Source: Anodontia alba
Taxonomy: Eukaryota > Mollusca > Bivalvia > Lucinida > Lucinidae
Direction of reading: 5' to 3'
Assembly: GCA_964016985.1 (NCBI GenBank)
Contig: OZ024837.1
Span: forward strand, 36,710,591 to 36,774,590
DNA length: 64,000 nt
The notes below the pieces were generated by a model. The model made no database searches. It worked only from the letters and a program-made list of their open reading frames with translations, and was not told the DNA's origin. Of the stretch, positions 20,901 through 35,900 are shown one piece after another. The translations under genes and the position numbers were made by a program. The first letter of the stretch is position 1, and each line of letters opens with the position of its first letter.

Positions 20901-23900
20901 TGTCCTAACAAAACTTATTCACTGCAAATTTTAAACTGTACAGCCCCGGGCCAAGATTGATTTTTTTTTTGTCCCCCACCCCCACCCTGATCAACCACCA
21001 CACTACATTTTTAGACAGAGAAGGGATTGTTCTTTCCTTTGTTCCTTGAAGCTTAATAATGCTGCTTATGCAAATTAAACTTATTTATAACAGATGAAAA
21101 CTTGATTTAATTCCATTGTTGTTTTCATTTTTATATATCAATGCTTAAGATGAACAGCCTGACAGAATTATATTGCACCCCAGGGAGTACAACAAAAGCC
21201 AGGCACTATAAGTCTTTGAACCATCTCATGGTACCAAGAGGAAGAGTAAAAAATAACCATATGTCATAGAAAATGTATAGTAAATGGAATATCATAAAAA
21301 AATGAATATATGGTATAAAGAATATAAATAACATCTTGTCAGAAGATATAGCATGCCATGCATGAAGCTTTGAAAGAACAATAAAACAGATTATTAATTT
21401 AAACTAGATTTTTTTTAAACACAGAACAACAAGAAAGTAATTGTAATTGCAATCAATTACATTGCAATGTAATTGTTATTGTAATTGATTACATTCAGGA
21501 AAGATGTAATTGTAATTGTAATCTGTAATCATGAAATAACAAAGTAATTGTAATTGTAATCGAATACATTTGTATGTAATCGGTAACAGGTCTGCCTAAT
21601 ACTCTAGAGCTTTGTGGTACGAATGTATCGGATAGGGCAAGTTTTTTAACAAAAAGTTCTGACATTTTTCTTATTTAATTCTACAGGAAAACATATGTTG
21701 TGGCACTCATAAGAAGTGCCTCAATGAGGCACTTCTAATGAGTACCCACAACATGTTTCATGTGAAGAAAGCTATTACAGAGAGATCTGGAGTTGAATAT
21801 TTTGAACTGTCAAAGTGTCATTAAAACATTTACAAAATGATATAATTATGATGGTAACAAGAGCTCCGCCAAGCGGGGTATTATACGCCCGTGGCAAGTA
21901 ATAAGATGTAGCACATAAAGTAGCTCCTGTATAATTCAGTGCTCCGGATATAAACTGTAAGTGGAATTACAAACAAAAAAAATTAAAAATTTTCATTGGG
22001 GCATAGCTCTACTGATATTTGGTGAACTGTAACCTAAGGGTCCAAGACGTCCCAGAAATTAAGGGAGAAGTGACCTCCCTCCTGGGAAAATAGGGAGAAG
22101 TTTGCTACATCTAGGGAGAAGTGCTTTCAGACGGAGGACACACAACAGAAGTGTGGCTCTATTATAAGCTCATATGAGCCTTTGGCTGATTTGTTTTTCC
22201 TATACTTCAATATCGGACCAAACAATAAGAAAACAAAAATAAACAACCAAACAAACAAACAAAAAATATGGTGCAAGAACTTTTTTTGTAAACCTTTAAC
22301 TTGTTTAAAACTGATTTTATTTTTTTTTTGTTCTTCAAGGGAGGCAACTCAGAAGAGTATTAAAAAAAATCCAAAAAAAATTATGCTTATAAGTTTTGAT
22401 ATTAGTCAAGCTCCTTAGTTCTGTATCATTTAATAAATGTATTTATAAAGATTTAATAATGGCAACGTTTCCTTGCAAATCTAATAAAAGAAGATGTAAA
22501 GAAAAAAATAAATAACTTGCCCATATGGCCATAACTTTAGTTATTTGCAAAAAAATATACCTATTATAAAATAAAATTTGCACAGTATTACCTCTAAGCA
22601 ATATGCTGCAAAAAGTTTACAAAAACTTTCAAAGGGCATAACTCTGCAAATATTTGGTGCACTATAACCTTGAAATAATATGCGCTGCTCCACATCATCA
22701 TAGAATTATTTATGAAGTTTCAGCTTGATGGGATGTAAACTGTAGGAGGATTTAGCCCTGAACGAAAAATTAGTAGAAATTTTCAAAGGGGTATAACTGT
22801 GCTGGACTGTAACCTTCAAACAATATGCGCTGCTCCACATCATGGTCTAACTACAATCAAGTTTCAGCTTGATCAGAAGTAAACTGTAGGAGTTAGCTGG
22901 AAACGAAAAGTTTACAGAAATTTTCAAAGGGGCATAACTCTGCCAATATTTGGTGCACTGTAACCTCGAAATAATATGGGCTGCTCACCATCATTGTGTA
23001 ACTATTTATGAAGTTTCATCTTGATAGGATGTAAACTGTAGGAGGATATAGCCAGAAATGAAAAATTAATAGAAATTTTCAAAGGGGTATAACTCTGCTA
23101 ATATTTGGTGGACTGTAACCTTGAAACAACACATGCTGCTCCACATCATGGTCTAAGTACAAATCAAGTTTCAGCTTGATCGGATGTAAACTAGGAAGAA
23201 TTAGCTGGAAACAAAACGTTTACAGAAATTTTCAAAGGGGCATAATTCTGCTAATGTTTGGTGGACTGTTACCTCAAAATAATATGTGCTGCTCCACATC
23301 ATGGTCCAACCATAAATGAAGTTTCAGCTTAATTGGATGTAAAATGTAGGAGGAGTTAACCAGAAATGAAAAGTTTACAGAAATTTTCAAAAGGGCATAA
23401 CTCTGCAAACATTTGTTGGACTATAACCCCGAAACAATATGAGCTGCTCCACATCATGGTCTAACCATAAATGAAGTTTCAGCTTTATTGGATGTAAACT
23501 GTAAAAACGAAAAGTTTACAGAAATTTTCAAAGGGGCATAACTCTGCTAATATTTGGTGGACTGTAGCCTCGAAATAATATGCGCTGCTACACATCATGG
23601 TCTAACTATAAGTGAAGTTTCAGCTTCATCCGATGTAAAATGTAGGAAGAGTTAACCGGAAATGAAAAGTTTACAGAAATTTTCAAAGGGGCATAACTCT
23701 GCAAACATTTGGTGGACTGTAACCCTGAAACAATATGCACTGCATCACATTATGGTCTAACTATACACCAAGTTTCAGCTTGATCAGATGTAAACTGTAG
23801 GAGGAGTTAGCAGGTAACAAAAAAGTTTACCGACGGATGGACGCCATACCCCGTAACATAATATGTCCCATTTTTCAAATGGGCGTATAAAAATGACCTA

Positions 23901-26900
23901 CCATAGTAACCCTAAGTATTGGGACAGACAAACAGTGCAGCCCCAGATCAGATGCCACAGAATGCAGCATCTGATCAGGGATCTCCACTGTTTGCAACTC
24001 ATTTCAACAGTGTTAGACACATTAGTAGGTAGTCAAAATTTAGGACAAGTATGGTACGGAGTTAAGGTGTCCCAATATTTAGAATTATTTCATTTATAAG
24101 ACCATTATTACCACATATAGAGACAGGCCTGAGCCACATCATGAAAACATACCTATATAATTTTAACCCCCTTAGACCCCACTTTTACATAGTAAAACTG
24201 GGGTTTACAGGGGTATATACATTATTTTTCTTATTTTGAAAAAAAAAAAACCATAGATTGTGGGTACTCATTAGAACCGCCTCACCAAGGCAGTTCTAAC
24301 AAGTACCCACAATCCATGTTTTGAGAAGAAATATGAAAAGCATCAGAATTTTTTTATCTAAAAAATTTCCTTTTTTTTGTTGTAAAATTTTCAATATATT
24401 TGAATAGGCGTGTTTTCGTAATGAAAAATTCTGTGAAAACAGTGTAGTCTCACCCAGCCCAAACTACTGATCTACAATGTTTACTATTCCCACAGCTCCA
24501 GATAAGCTGGGACAGCAGTTAAATATTTTTTCTTATTTTTCCATGAAAATGTATGTAGCAGGCATTCATAAGAAGCCTCTCTGCTTATTTCTCCATGAAA
24601 ACAAATGTTTCTGTAGAGAAAATAGGCATTTCTAATGAGTACCCACAACATACGTTTTTGTGGAGAAATAAAAAAATATCCGACAGAAGTATGACAGACA
24701 GAGTCACAGACTGACAGACAGACAATACCTCGGACAACCAACATGACACCATAATACCCCACCATTATCATGTGGTGAGGTATAAAAATGTCTCACTTTT
24801 CTGACTGTAACTTACTTGACTTTATGATTTATTGCCCACTTTTTGGCATCCTGTGTTGAAATTAGTCTTTTACCTGACTTAGTGTCCACCTGAAATAGCA
24901 GAAGAAACTTACATGTAGCTTACTACAGTAAAATCTCTATGACTCAAACACCAATGACTCGTTTACCCTGGATGATTCAAACTCGTTGTTTCAGTCCCTG
25001 AGAAATTCTTCCAATAGCTCAAGAAAACAAATATTAAGGGCAATTTTCTTATTTAATTATGAAATTGTATGTTGTGTGTACTCATTAGAATTGCCTCACT
25101 GAGGCAATTCTAATGTGTACACTCAACATCCCATTATTGTATAGAAGATCAAAAAGACTTCCCTAAATTATCACCATTTGCTTCCTGATCTGGGGCTATG
25201 ATTAACCAACAGTGGCTCGAACTACCCATGTCTCAAATAAATTTCCACAGTCCCAAGGATGTTTTACTGTATATTATCATATACATGTATATACATAACT
25301 TAATATCTAACTTAACTATTTTTAAAACACATTAACTGTTCACTACACTTGTCCTAAAATTTGAACAAGTCTGTTTAATACCATTACGAAAACACGCCTA
25401 TTCAAATATATAGAAAATTTCACCTCCAAAAACTGAAAATTTTTAGATAATAAACTCTGATATTTTTTCATATTTCTGCTCAAAACATAGATTGTGGGTA
25501 CTCATTAGAACCGCCTCAGTGAGGCAGTTCTAACGAGTACCCACAATCTATGTTTTGATCAGAAATAAGAAAAATAATGTATACCCCTGTAAACCCCAGT
25601 TTTACTATATAAAAGTGGGGTTTAAGGGGGTCAAAATTACATAGGGTGTGTTTCGTTATGCTTAGCATGCTGGGTAAAGGTTTCAACAGATGCCATTTTG
25701 AAATATTTTCCTATTTTTCCCATCAAATGGGCTCTTTAGGAGAGAATTTGCATGAAATGTCAAAGCCTATTTTTAGGGAAAGCCATATATATACATGCCA
25801 TAAACTGTGGACTGAAATCAGTGAGATAAGGCAAAATTTTAAGGGAAGTTTGACAAAATTCTGTGAGATTTTCTTAAACATCACTATGGAGCTTTTCAAT
25901 ATAGTCTAAAGCCTTTTCTTTTCATGTAAGAAGCTTTTGAAAACCACAACAGTGTGTGTGATTTATGTTTATTTCTTCATAAAATCTGTTGTAAAAGGGT
26001 CTGAAAATTCTGTGAGATTTGGGTTTTTTTTGGTTTTTTTTGGGGGGGGAATTGCATTCCTGATGGGCCAAATTCTGTGAGATTTTATCTCACACTGTGA
26101 GATATGGCATGTAAGGAAAGCTAAGAAAAATATCAATTTGTCATTTGCTGAATTAACCCAGAGAGTGAAATGGTCAATAACCTGCTTGTCATCAGGAAAA
26201 CATACCTATATAATTTTGACTACCTTAAACCCCACTTTTATACGGTAAAACTGGGGTTTACATGGGTAGACATTATTTTTTTTTTATTTCTACTCAAAAT
26301 ACAGATTTTGGGTACTCGTTAGAACTGCCTCGCTATATTTTGATCAGACATATCAGAGTTTTTTATCTGAAAATTTTCAGTTTTTGGTGGTGAAATTTTC
26401 AATATATTTGAATAGGCTGGATGAGTATTTCTTTGACATCCTATCAGGGTCTACACTGTTTGTCAGAACAAATACAGTATTTGATCTAATTACTGCACAG
26501 TGTGCTAAGGGTTTTCAAAATTACTGGGAAAACCTTTTAGTAAAATATGCATCTAATAAGGGCACACTTAAAGATTAGCAGAGCACTTCATTAGAGGATT
26601 ATTAATGATGCTTACACAATATTTGTTTCTGATTGTCTTTATAAAAACATATGCTGTGGGTACTCATTTGAATTGCCTCAACTTGTCATGGCAATTCAAA
26701 TGAGTACCAACAACATATGCTTTTATAAAAAAGTAGATACAAATACATTGGCTGTAACCTGAAGACTACGAAATTGTTTGACTGTGTGCTTATAGGGGTA
26801 TGTGCGGTAATTAGGTAAGTAAGTAAAAGAGTCACTCATAGGCCCTCCATTTAACCTTTACCACTCTATAGGCAAATCTAGTAGATGACAAATTAATGAA

Positions 26901-29900
26901 CCTATTTTTTTTCATTTTTCATAGAATATAGGCTCAAACATTTCATGCAAATTGTCTGCTAAGGAGACAATTTGCATGAAATGTCAAATGCCTATTTTCT
27001 GGTAAAAATAAGAAAAAAAATTTCAACATGTATGTCTCTTGAAATTTTTACCCAGCATGCTAAGTGTTAATAAACCATAGACACTAACTGAAATATTGTG
27101 AAACAAAATCTCAATAAATTTTGCCTCTCTGGAAGACAACGCTCATAAGAGACTCATTTATGTTTTATTTTAATAATGCAATTTTACAATTTAAGGCAAA
27201 AAATATAAATTGCAAAATCTTCTGTTTGTTTCTTGCATAAAAATACAAAAGAAGAGGTGATGAGCTTGATAGAGATGTTTGTTAGATGCTACTTTAATTT
27301 TGGCAAATCTCATATAACAATTCATCTGACTGCAGAGATCATAGTATGTTTGTTAAAATTCATCAGCATCATTACATTACGAAAACATGTACAGAAAAAA
27401 TATACAGAAAATTTCACCTCCCAAAACTGAAAATTTTCAGATAAAAAACTCTGATATTTTTCATATTTCTGCTCAAAACATAGATTGTGGGTACTCGTTA
27501 GAACCGCCTCGGCAAGGCGGTTCTAATGAGTACCCACAATCTATGTTTTTGAGCAGAAACAAGAAAAATAATGTATACCCCTGTAAACCCCAGTTTTACT
27601 ATATAAAGTGGGGTTTAAGGGGGTCAAAATTATATAGGCATGTTTTCTTAATGTTATCAATTAGCATGTTATTAATAAATTTCAGCAGACAACAATTTGA
27701 AATATTTTGTCTTATTTTTCCAGGAAAATAGGCTTTGATGTGTCATGATATGTCAGTCCACTCCTTTAGGAGACAATCTGTATGAAATATCAAGCAAAGA
27801 AAAGTTGAAAATATTTCAAAATGTCGTCTGCTCTAACTAGGCATTCATCACGAAAACATGTCTATATAATTTTGACCCCCTTAAACCCCACTTTTATATA
27901 GAAAAAACTGGGGTTTACAGGGGTATACATTATTTTTCTTATATCTGCTAAAAACATAGATTGTGGGTACTTGTTAGAACTGCCTCATTGAGGTGGTTCT
28001 AACGAGTACCCACAATATATGTTTTGAGCAGAAATGTGAAAAATATTAGGATTTTTTATCTGAAAATTTTCATTTTTTCATGGTAAAATTTTCAGTATAT
28101 TTGAATAGGCGTGTTTTCGTAATGGGCAAGTTTTACCTGGCATGCAGAGCGTTAACCCATTGTAGTCTGGAGACCCTAAAAGGCTAATTGGCAAACAGTG
28201 CAGACCCAGATCAGACACTGCAGAATGCAGCATCTGATTTGGGTCTCCCCTGTTTGCAAATAGTTCAACCATTTTTCTCTCGAAATATCTAAATCGCATA
28301 GTCTGACATAACTAAACTTGAAATTAGAATGTTCCAATTTATTGTTGGGGGGAGTTCATTCAATCTACATAGCATTAAACAGAATTTTTACCTTATTAGC
28401 CACAAGGACCACTTCCTGTACTCCACCACTGTATTTGTTTATCTCTTTTATCCATGTTTCTAGACTTTCAAATGATGCTTGATTGGTGACATCAAACACC
28501 AAGAACACAGCATCCGTCTGTCCATATAGTTCATTTCGAACATCAATGTACTCAGGACTTCCCGAGAGATCCCACAAGTGCACTCGTACTGAAAATAAAA
28601 GAATTAACATTTACAATTCTCTGGGCAAATTCAGCAGATGACAAATCTATTTCTCTTTTTTTTTTAGAAAATAGGCTTTGACATTTCATGCAAACTGTCT
28701 CCTGCTCCGAAAAAATATCAGCTGACAGTATTTTGAAATATTCCTTTTATTTTTCCAGAAAGCACACTTTCACGTGCATTTCCACAGGAGACAGTTTGCA
28801 TGAAACACTAAACCCCTTTTCTAGGGAAAATAAGAAATGTTATCTGCTGGATTTGTCAAGAGAGTGGTAAAGGTTAAATATACTGATAGAGAAGATCCTG
28901 ATTGGGTGGACCAGATGTGCCTGCCATTCTGGTCCTTATTTTTTCACATATGGCATAAGGGCCCTTTTCATGCATTCTGCATATTAGAACAGCCTGCAAA
29001 CCACTGTAAATTTAAAGGCTCGGTATTCCTCAAAACTAGGCATTTTTTATCCAAGAAAGGTTAAATAAATTGATATATGGTATTAACACATCATAAAATG
29101 AGACATCTGACAGCCTGTAAAATTTCACTTAGTCTCAATCTCTTTTTTTCATTGGATCAAAAATGAAATGATTCTTTTATCCTATCTCTGAATAAATGTA
29201 GGCAACATTAATTCAGAGAAACGGTAAAAAATCATTTCATTTTTTATCCAATTCAAGAACGAGAGACTAACTGAAATTTTACAGGCTGTCAAATGTCACA
29301 TTTTATGATTGTATTAATACTATATATATCAAATCATAAAACCTTTCTTGGATAAAAAAAAATCTATTTTTGAAGAATATGGAGCCTTTAAGGTGAATGG
29401 ATACACCTGGAGATTTAGCCACTATGATTCACAGGGGAGACAACTATTGCGACTACTTCCTATTTGTTTTTGCACACTAATCCCCAATCCCTTCTTAAAA
29501 GGGGTTTACTCTATAAGGAAAGAATTTGCTCCCAGAGGGAGCAAATTCTTTCCTTATAGAGTACACTCCTTTTCTGAAGGGACCAAACAAAATGTTACCA
29601 CAACTAGAAGTGTTCACAATATGATTCATGCTATAGGAAGAATGAGCAAGCGGGAGCAGAAGAATCCACTTTTCAGAAGGGGGAAAAAGTAATTTTGACA
29701 GAATTATCTCCACCTGAAAGTCTGTTTATTCGCCTTAATTGTGATATTAACAATAGAAGTCATTCTATAAACTTGGTGAGTGTGAGTGTCTTCTGAAAAT
29801 GAATCACTACAATGAAAGAATATAACCTCTCTGGAAGCAAAGTCTTTCTTTACAGCATAGTCCCCTTTTAAGAAGGGAACACAAGCAATTTTGACAGTTA

Positions 29901-32900
29901 TCTCCCCTGCTGGTGTGTCTATTCCATTCGAGTCTGGTGTTCACAATATGAGTTATGCTATATAGTGATGGATCTTTAGAAACTGTGAACATAAAAAAAA
30001 AGCAGTTTTCTGCTGAGGTACTTTTTACTCTTTTATCAATACATTTTACAGTATAGTACAGTTGGACCTCAATAGCTCGAACAACGATGGCTCGTTTATC
30101 ATGGTTAATTCGAACTTGTTTTTGAGTTCCTACTACATTCTTCCGATAGCTCCAGAAAACAAATATTTTAGGAAATTTTCTTATTTTATCATGAAATTGT
30201 ATGTTGTGTGTATGAATTGCATCATCTAGGCAATTCCAATGGGTACATTCAATATACCATGATTGTGTTGAAGATCAAAAAGGTTTCCCTAAATTATCGC
30301 CATTTGCTTTCTGACCTGGTGCCATGAATAACCCTCATTGGCTCCCAACTATCCATATCTCAAACAAATTTCCATGGTCCCAAAGATGTTTGAGCCATTG
30401 AAGTTTGACTGTATATGGCTATTTATTCTAGCTATTCTGCAAGCAGACAGTGAAGACTTCAATCAGGCTGAGTATTTATACAGTGTGAGCTGTAGCTTTG
30501 TTGTCCACATCATCACGAAAACATACCTATATAATTTTGACCCCCTTAAACCCCACTTTTATATAGTAAAACTGGGGTTTACAGGGGTATACATTATTTT
30601 TCTTATTTCTGCTCAAAAACATAGATTGTGGGTACTCATTAGAACCGCCTCGCTGAGGTGGTTCTAACGAGTACCCACAATCTATGTTTTGAGCAGAAAT
30701 ATGAAAAATATCAGAATTTTTATCTGAAAATTTTCATTTTTTTGGTGGTAAAATTTTCAATATATTTGAATAGGCGTGTTTTCGTAATGTTATGCCAAAC
30801 TCCTTTTCATGTAGCATGAATTACCGTATTTATGCATTCATCAATGTTTTAATTTGTTTTTTCCCCAAACGGATGTTGAGGGACTACACACCCATGAATT
30901 AGACAATTTTGAAAAAAGACCTGATATGATTTAGCCGATATTTGGCCCTCTTTTTTCACAAATTTTCAAAATCTGTTATTACTGGTTCTGGTGGATGTTA
31001 TGGATAAAAGAAACATAAAACCTTCAAGTACCCATAATATTTCTGGTGCCTGATGCCTTTGTTTTGATGGTATGGACTAAGAATAGTTCATTAACCGTAG
31101 TCCTGCTGAACCCGAATATGTCCTGCCTTTGCAAACAGTGTAGATCCAGATCAGTTGGCTTCTGAAGAAGATTCAAATATTTAATGGCAAACAGTGTAGA
31201 TCCAGATCTGGATCTACACGGTTTGCAAAGGCAGGGCATATCTGGGTTCAGCAGGACTACGGTTAAAATTTAAACAAACTGACTTTACTACCTTTTCATG
31301 CCTAAAAAATGCTGGATGAGTAGCAGACAAGTAGACCCTGATCAGACACTGCATTTTGAGTCTACACTGTTTCCTCAGATCTGTCTGTACCAAAATTTAG
31401 GGCAATCACAGTATATAGGCTAGAGCTCTTTTTCCCATAGTATTGACATGCCTTACGGTAATTGTCCTAAAATTTTGAACACTTAATTCCATACTATGTT
31501 GGCCTAAAGTTTGCTATTTATGCACCTGTTGCTTAAAATACATAGTGGAAAGGCAAACAGTGTAGACCCTGATAAGACTGTTCCTTCAGGAGCAGTCTGA
31601 TCTGGGTCTGCACTGTTTGCGTATGTCTTTTTGTCAGACACTTTGGTATTTGAAAATTTAGGACATTTACTGTATTCAATGTTCTACTTACACTCCAAAC
31701 CTTTCACATTCTGGATCTTGAAGCCATAATCTACTCCCACTGTTGGCTGGTATCCTCCACTGAACTAGAACAGAATGATAGTATGATAACATCAAAATGC
31801 ACTAAAACAGAATGATAACCTGGCACCACACTGAGTTATACATTTCTAATCTAACAAAGGTAAAATACTGCTCCTTGACTATTTTTGTACACATATCTGC
31901 TGCCCCCCCCCCCACCACCCCCCCCCCACCCCCACCCTCACCCCTTACTAGTCAAAAACTCATCAGAAACTGATCAGCCAAATCAGAGAGAAGGACATTC
32001 CAAAAGTTAGGATTTTTGTAAAACATAAATCATTTTTATGCTGATTCATATATCAGTTAGACGGGAGCCAGTCTAAATGATAGTGTGATAACATGAAAAT
32101 GACATAAAGAACAATTTGCAGTGTTTATGATATAAAGAACAATTAATAGTGTCTTCATGCAGGCATATGCAGACACTGAAGACCCAGATCAGCATACACA
32201 CCTGTGTAGACAGTTTGAATTGGTTCTACACTGTTTGCTCAAGTTTGTAACTGCTCTTAATAATTACCGTATTCAACCTAATTACCACATTGTGCACTTA
32301 GGTTTTTCAAAAATGTGAAGGATTTATCAAATGATGCTTATGCGATGTTTTTTTATGTTTTTTTTTTTTCTGATATCTTCATAAAAGCATATGCAGGCCT
32401 CCTAGTGGCCCACTTTGAAAATATAGGTTTTTATATAGGTTCTTCTTACTCAAAATATAGGTTATTTACAGGTTTTTCAATAAAAAATATAGGTTAAAAA
32501 AAGGTTCTCCAAACTCACATAAAGATTTAAAACTGAAGAAAAAATATTTGATGAATTTTTGCGCCACAATTATTCAGATAAAGTTGATCTGAATTTTACA
32601 AAGTCCGAGCGAGCAGGGAAAAATACAATTTCTTGACAGTTTTCATCACTTTTTGGGGACTAAAAAGTAAAAATAGTAGAGCATTTTGAAGAAAAGTTAG
32701 GGCCGAGTCGCGAGAAGGTTCAAAAAGTGAAAAATATAGGTTTTTTCTTGAAAATACAGGCTTTTTATAAGTGTTATGAACAAAATAAAGGTTTTATAGG
32801 TTTGACACAAAATTATAGGTTATTATAGGTTTTATAGGTTTTGCTAGGAGGCCTGCATATGTTGTGGGTACAAGTCAATGTGCAATTCAAATGGGTACCC

Positions 32901-35900
32901 ACAACATATGCCTGTATGAAGAAGTAGACAAAAATACATTGGCTGTAATCTAAAGACTATGGAATTACTTGACTGTGCCCTTATAGGGGTATGTGCGGTA
33001 ATTAGTTCGAAAACGATAGATGCCATAATTCCCTGCCACAATGACCCTACAATATGAACATTTCCATTTGTACTAGGTGATGTGCCTAAAGAGTAGCTGA
33101 TTGGTAAGCAGAGCAGACATCTATCAAACTGCTCATTTAGGAGCAGTTTTATCTGGGTCTACAATGTTTTCTCAAGTCTGTAATTACTCTAAATAATTGC
33201 ATCTTTAATTCCTTACCATACTTTACCTACAGTTTGAAAGTCTATTTGACAACATGGCAATGTGTCCAAAATTGCTGGATGAAAGGTAAATAGGGCAGAC
33301 CCTGATCAAACTGCTCCTTGGGTCTACAGTCTGTGTTCAAGTCTGTAATTTCTTTAAATACATGTATTTAGACACCTCACTTCCTTACCACACTGACCCT
33401 TCAACTTGAACATTTTCCATTTGTACATGTACCTGGTCAAAAACACACCTATATAAGTTTGACCCCCTTAAACCCCACTTTAATATAGTAAAACTGGCCT
33501 TTACAGGGGTATACATTATTGTTCTTATTTCTGCTCAAAACATAGATTGTGGGTACTCGTTAGAACTGCCTCAGCAGAAAAACATAGACTGTGGGTACTC
33601 ATTAGAACTGCCTCACTGAGGCAGTTCTAACAAGTACCCACAATCTATGTTTTGAGCAAAATATGAACAATATCCGAATTTTTATCTGAAAATTTTCATT
33701 TTTTGGTGGTAAATTTTTCAGTATTTTTCAATAGGGTTATTTTCGTAATGGATGTGTCTAGAGAGTGGCTAACTGGAAAACAGATCAAGAGCAGACACCT
33801 TATCAAGCTGCTCATTTAGGAGCAGTTTCATCTGGGGTCTACACTGTTTGCTCTAGAGTCTGTCTGTTCAAGATATTAAGGAAAGGGTATTCTACACTCA
33901 CAATTACCATATTTATTGTAATAAATGCATCTCACAAAGTATGTGAAGTAGGGCAGGAGGTTGTTAATCAGAGTACTTAGCCATGTGTTTATAAAGTGCT
34001 GGCAGAATGGCAAACAATGTAGACCCTGATCAAACAGCTCTTTTAGATCTGGGTCTACACAGTTTGCTCAGGCTTGTCCATCAGAAAATTTACGGTAAAT
34101 ATAATATTCTATGCTCATATATGACACCATCTAATACCCAAATTATGCCAGCCTTGGTGGCTCAGTTGGATTTGCATCAAACTGGTGATCAGGAGGTTGC
34201 GGGTTTGGTCCCTGCTGGGTCAGCAACATTCTTTCATGGAGACTGATCATGAAATATTTTCTATGGTCATTCTGTCCCTTCCACTGATCCAAGAAGGGCA
34301 GTTGTCAGTTTCTGGTGGAAGTATATGTGCACAATGCTGGTTAACCGCTTAGAGGACTAAGCCTGCCCAGTAAAAGTGTGGTTCGATAAACTGACATGCT
34401 CCACATGACCCCACTGTGTTGACTGGGCCCTTAAACCTCAATACAAACACAATACCAAAATTATAAATGTTCTGAAACTATTACCCGTTATGAATAAGGT
34501 AATTATTGTAATTTTCCGAAAAAGACCAACTAACAACCTGGTATGTTCTTCAGGGAATATATATGCCAGGTAGCACAGATCCCAATCATACTTCTCCTTT
34601 AGCTTGATCAGGGTCTACAAAGTATACTCAGACAGGTCTGTCCATATATTTAGGGTATATACCAAAGAAATTGTTCAGGAGGAGTATTTGGTGATAATTC
34701 TTGGATAATTTTCTTATTTCTCCATAAAAACATATGTTGTGGGTACTCATTAGAAGTGCCTTGCAGAGACACTTCTAATGAGTACCCACAACATATGTTT
34801 TTATGGAAAACTCAAGAAAATTATCCAAGAATTATCACCAAATACTCCTTCTTAACCCTAGTCCTGCTGAACCCGGATATGGCATGCCTTTGCAAACAGT
34901 GTAGATCCAGATAAGTTGGCTTCTGAAGAAGCCAACAGATCTGGATCTGCACTGTTTGCCCTTAAGTATGTGAATTTAGAATTTATATCAACAATCTGGA
35001 TCAAGTAATCTGATTGGCTGAAATTTAGAAATGGACATGGCATCTTAATTCAGCATGACAAGGATTCCTCTGTATATAGGTACCTTTTTGTGTACATATA
35101 TGGTACCTATTCGTGTACTACATGTATATGGTACCTATTTGTGTACTATATGGTACCTTTTTATATACTATATACATAGCTCCAGGTAAGACTTTTTTTC
35201 CAACCAAAAAGTGTTGATATTTTTCTTATTTTACCTTAAAGACATGTACATTCGTTGTTGGTTCTCATTAGAAGTAAGTGCTGGGAATCAGAAAGGAAAA
35301 TCACAATCGATTATCAGGAAAATAAAACCGACTGATAATCAATTATAGAATCGGATATCCCATAACTGGCATCAAATAATAAATCATTGCAGCATATGTG
35401 TTTTCTGTTTCTAATTAATACTTAAAATGCAACAGCATATGATAGCATTATTCGGATAATTTAAGATACAGGTTGTTTCAAGACAAGGCAGATTTTGCAG
35501 CCATGTCTTTGTTGGTCTCATTATATGACCTTCGGCCCACATTTCTAAAAACAGAATTTCAAATAATCGATAGTGAAAAAAAATTATCGACAGTTGTTTG
35601 TTTGTTTGTGTTGAGGTTTTACGGCCCAGTCAACCCAATGTCGAGCGGGGTCAGTTTACCTAACCACACGTTTACTGGACAGGCTTAGTCCTCTAAGCGG
35701 TTAACCAGTATTGTGCACATTCTTTCGCCAGAAACTGACAACTGTCCTTCTTGAATCAGCGGAAGGGAGAGAATGACCGTAGAAAATATTTCATGATCAA
35801 TCTCCACGAAAGAATGTTGCCGACCTCAGCGGGGGTTGAACCCGCGACCTCCTGGTCTATCGACAGTTGTTTATAGTGAGCTTATCCGAGTAGTTTTCCA

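Larger units (their letters stand above)
17972..24815 (-). other. RJL intron before the last exon
   Basis: 6.8 kb with no coding sequence recognised. It holds palindromic element B with a nested GTTCCCC element, a MITE A copy, the GGGCCC-ended element H (19236-19466), the hAT-like element (19598-21594) and the tandem-monomer element (21881-23890). A hairpin repeat N2 and a further MITE A follow, then a degenerate B hairpin (24520-24680). Confidence 0.8.
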
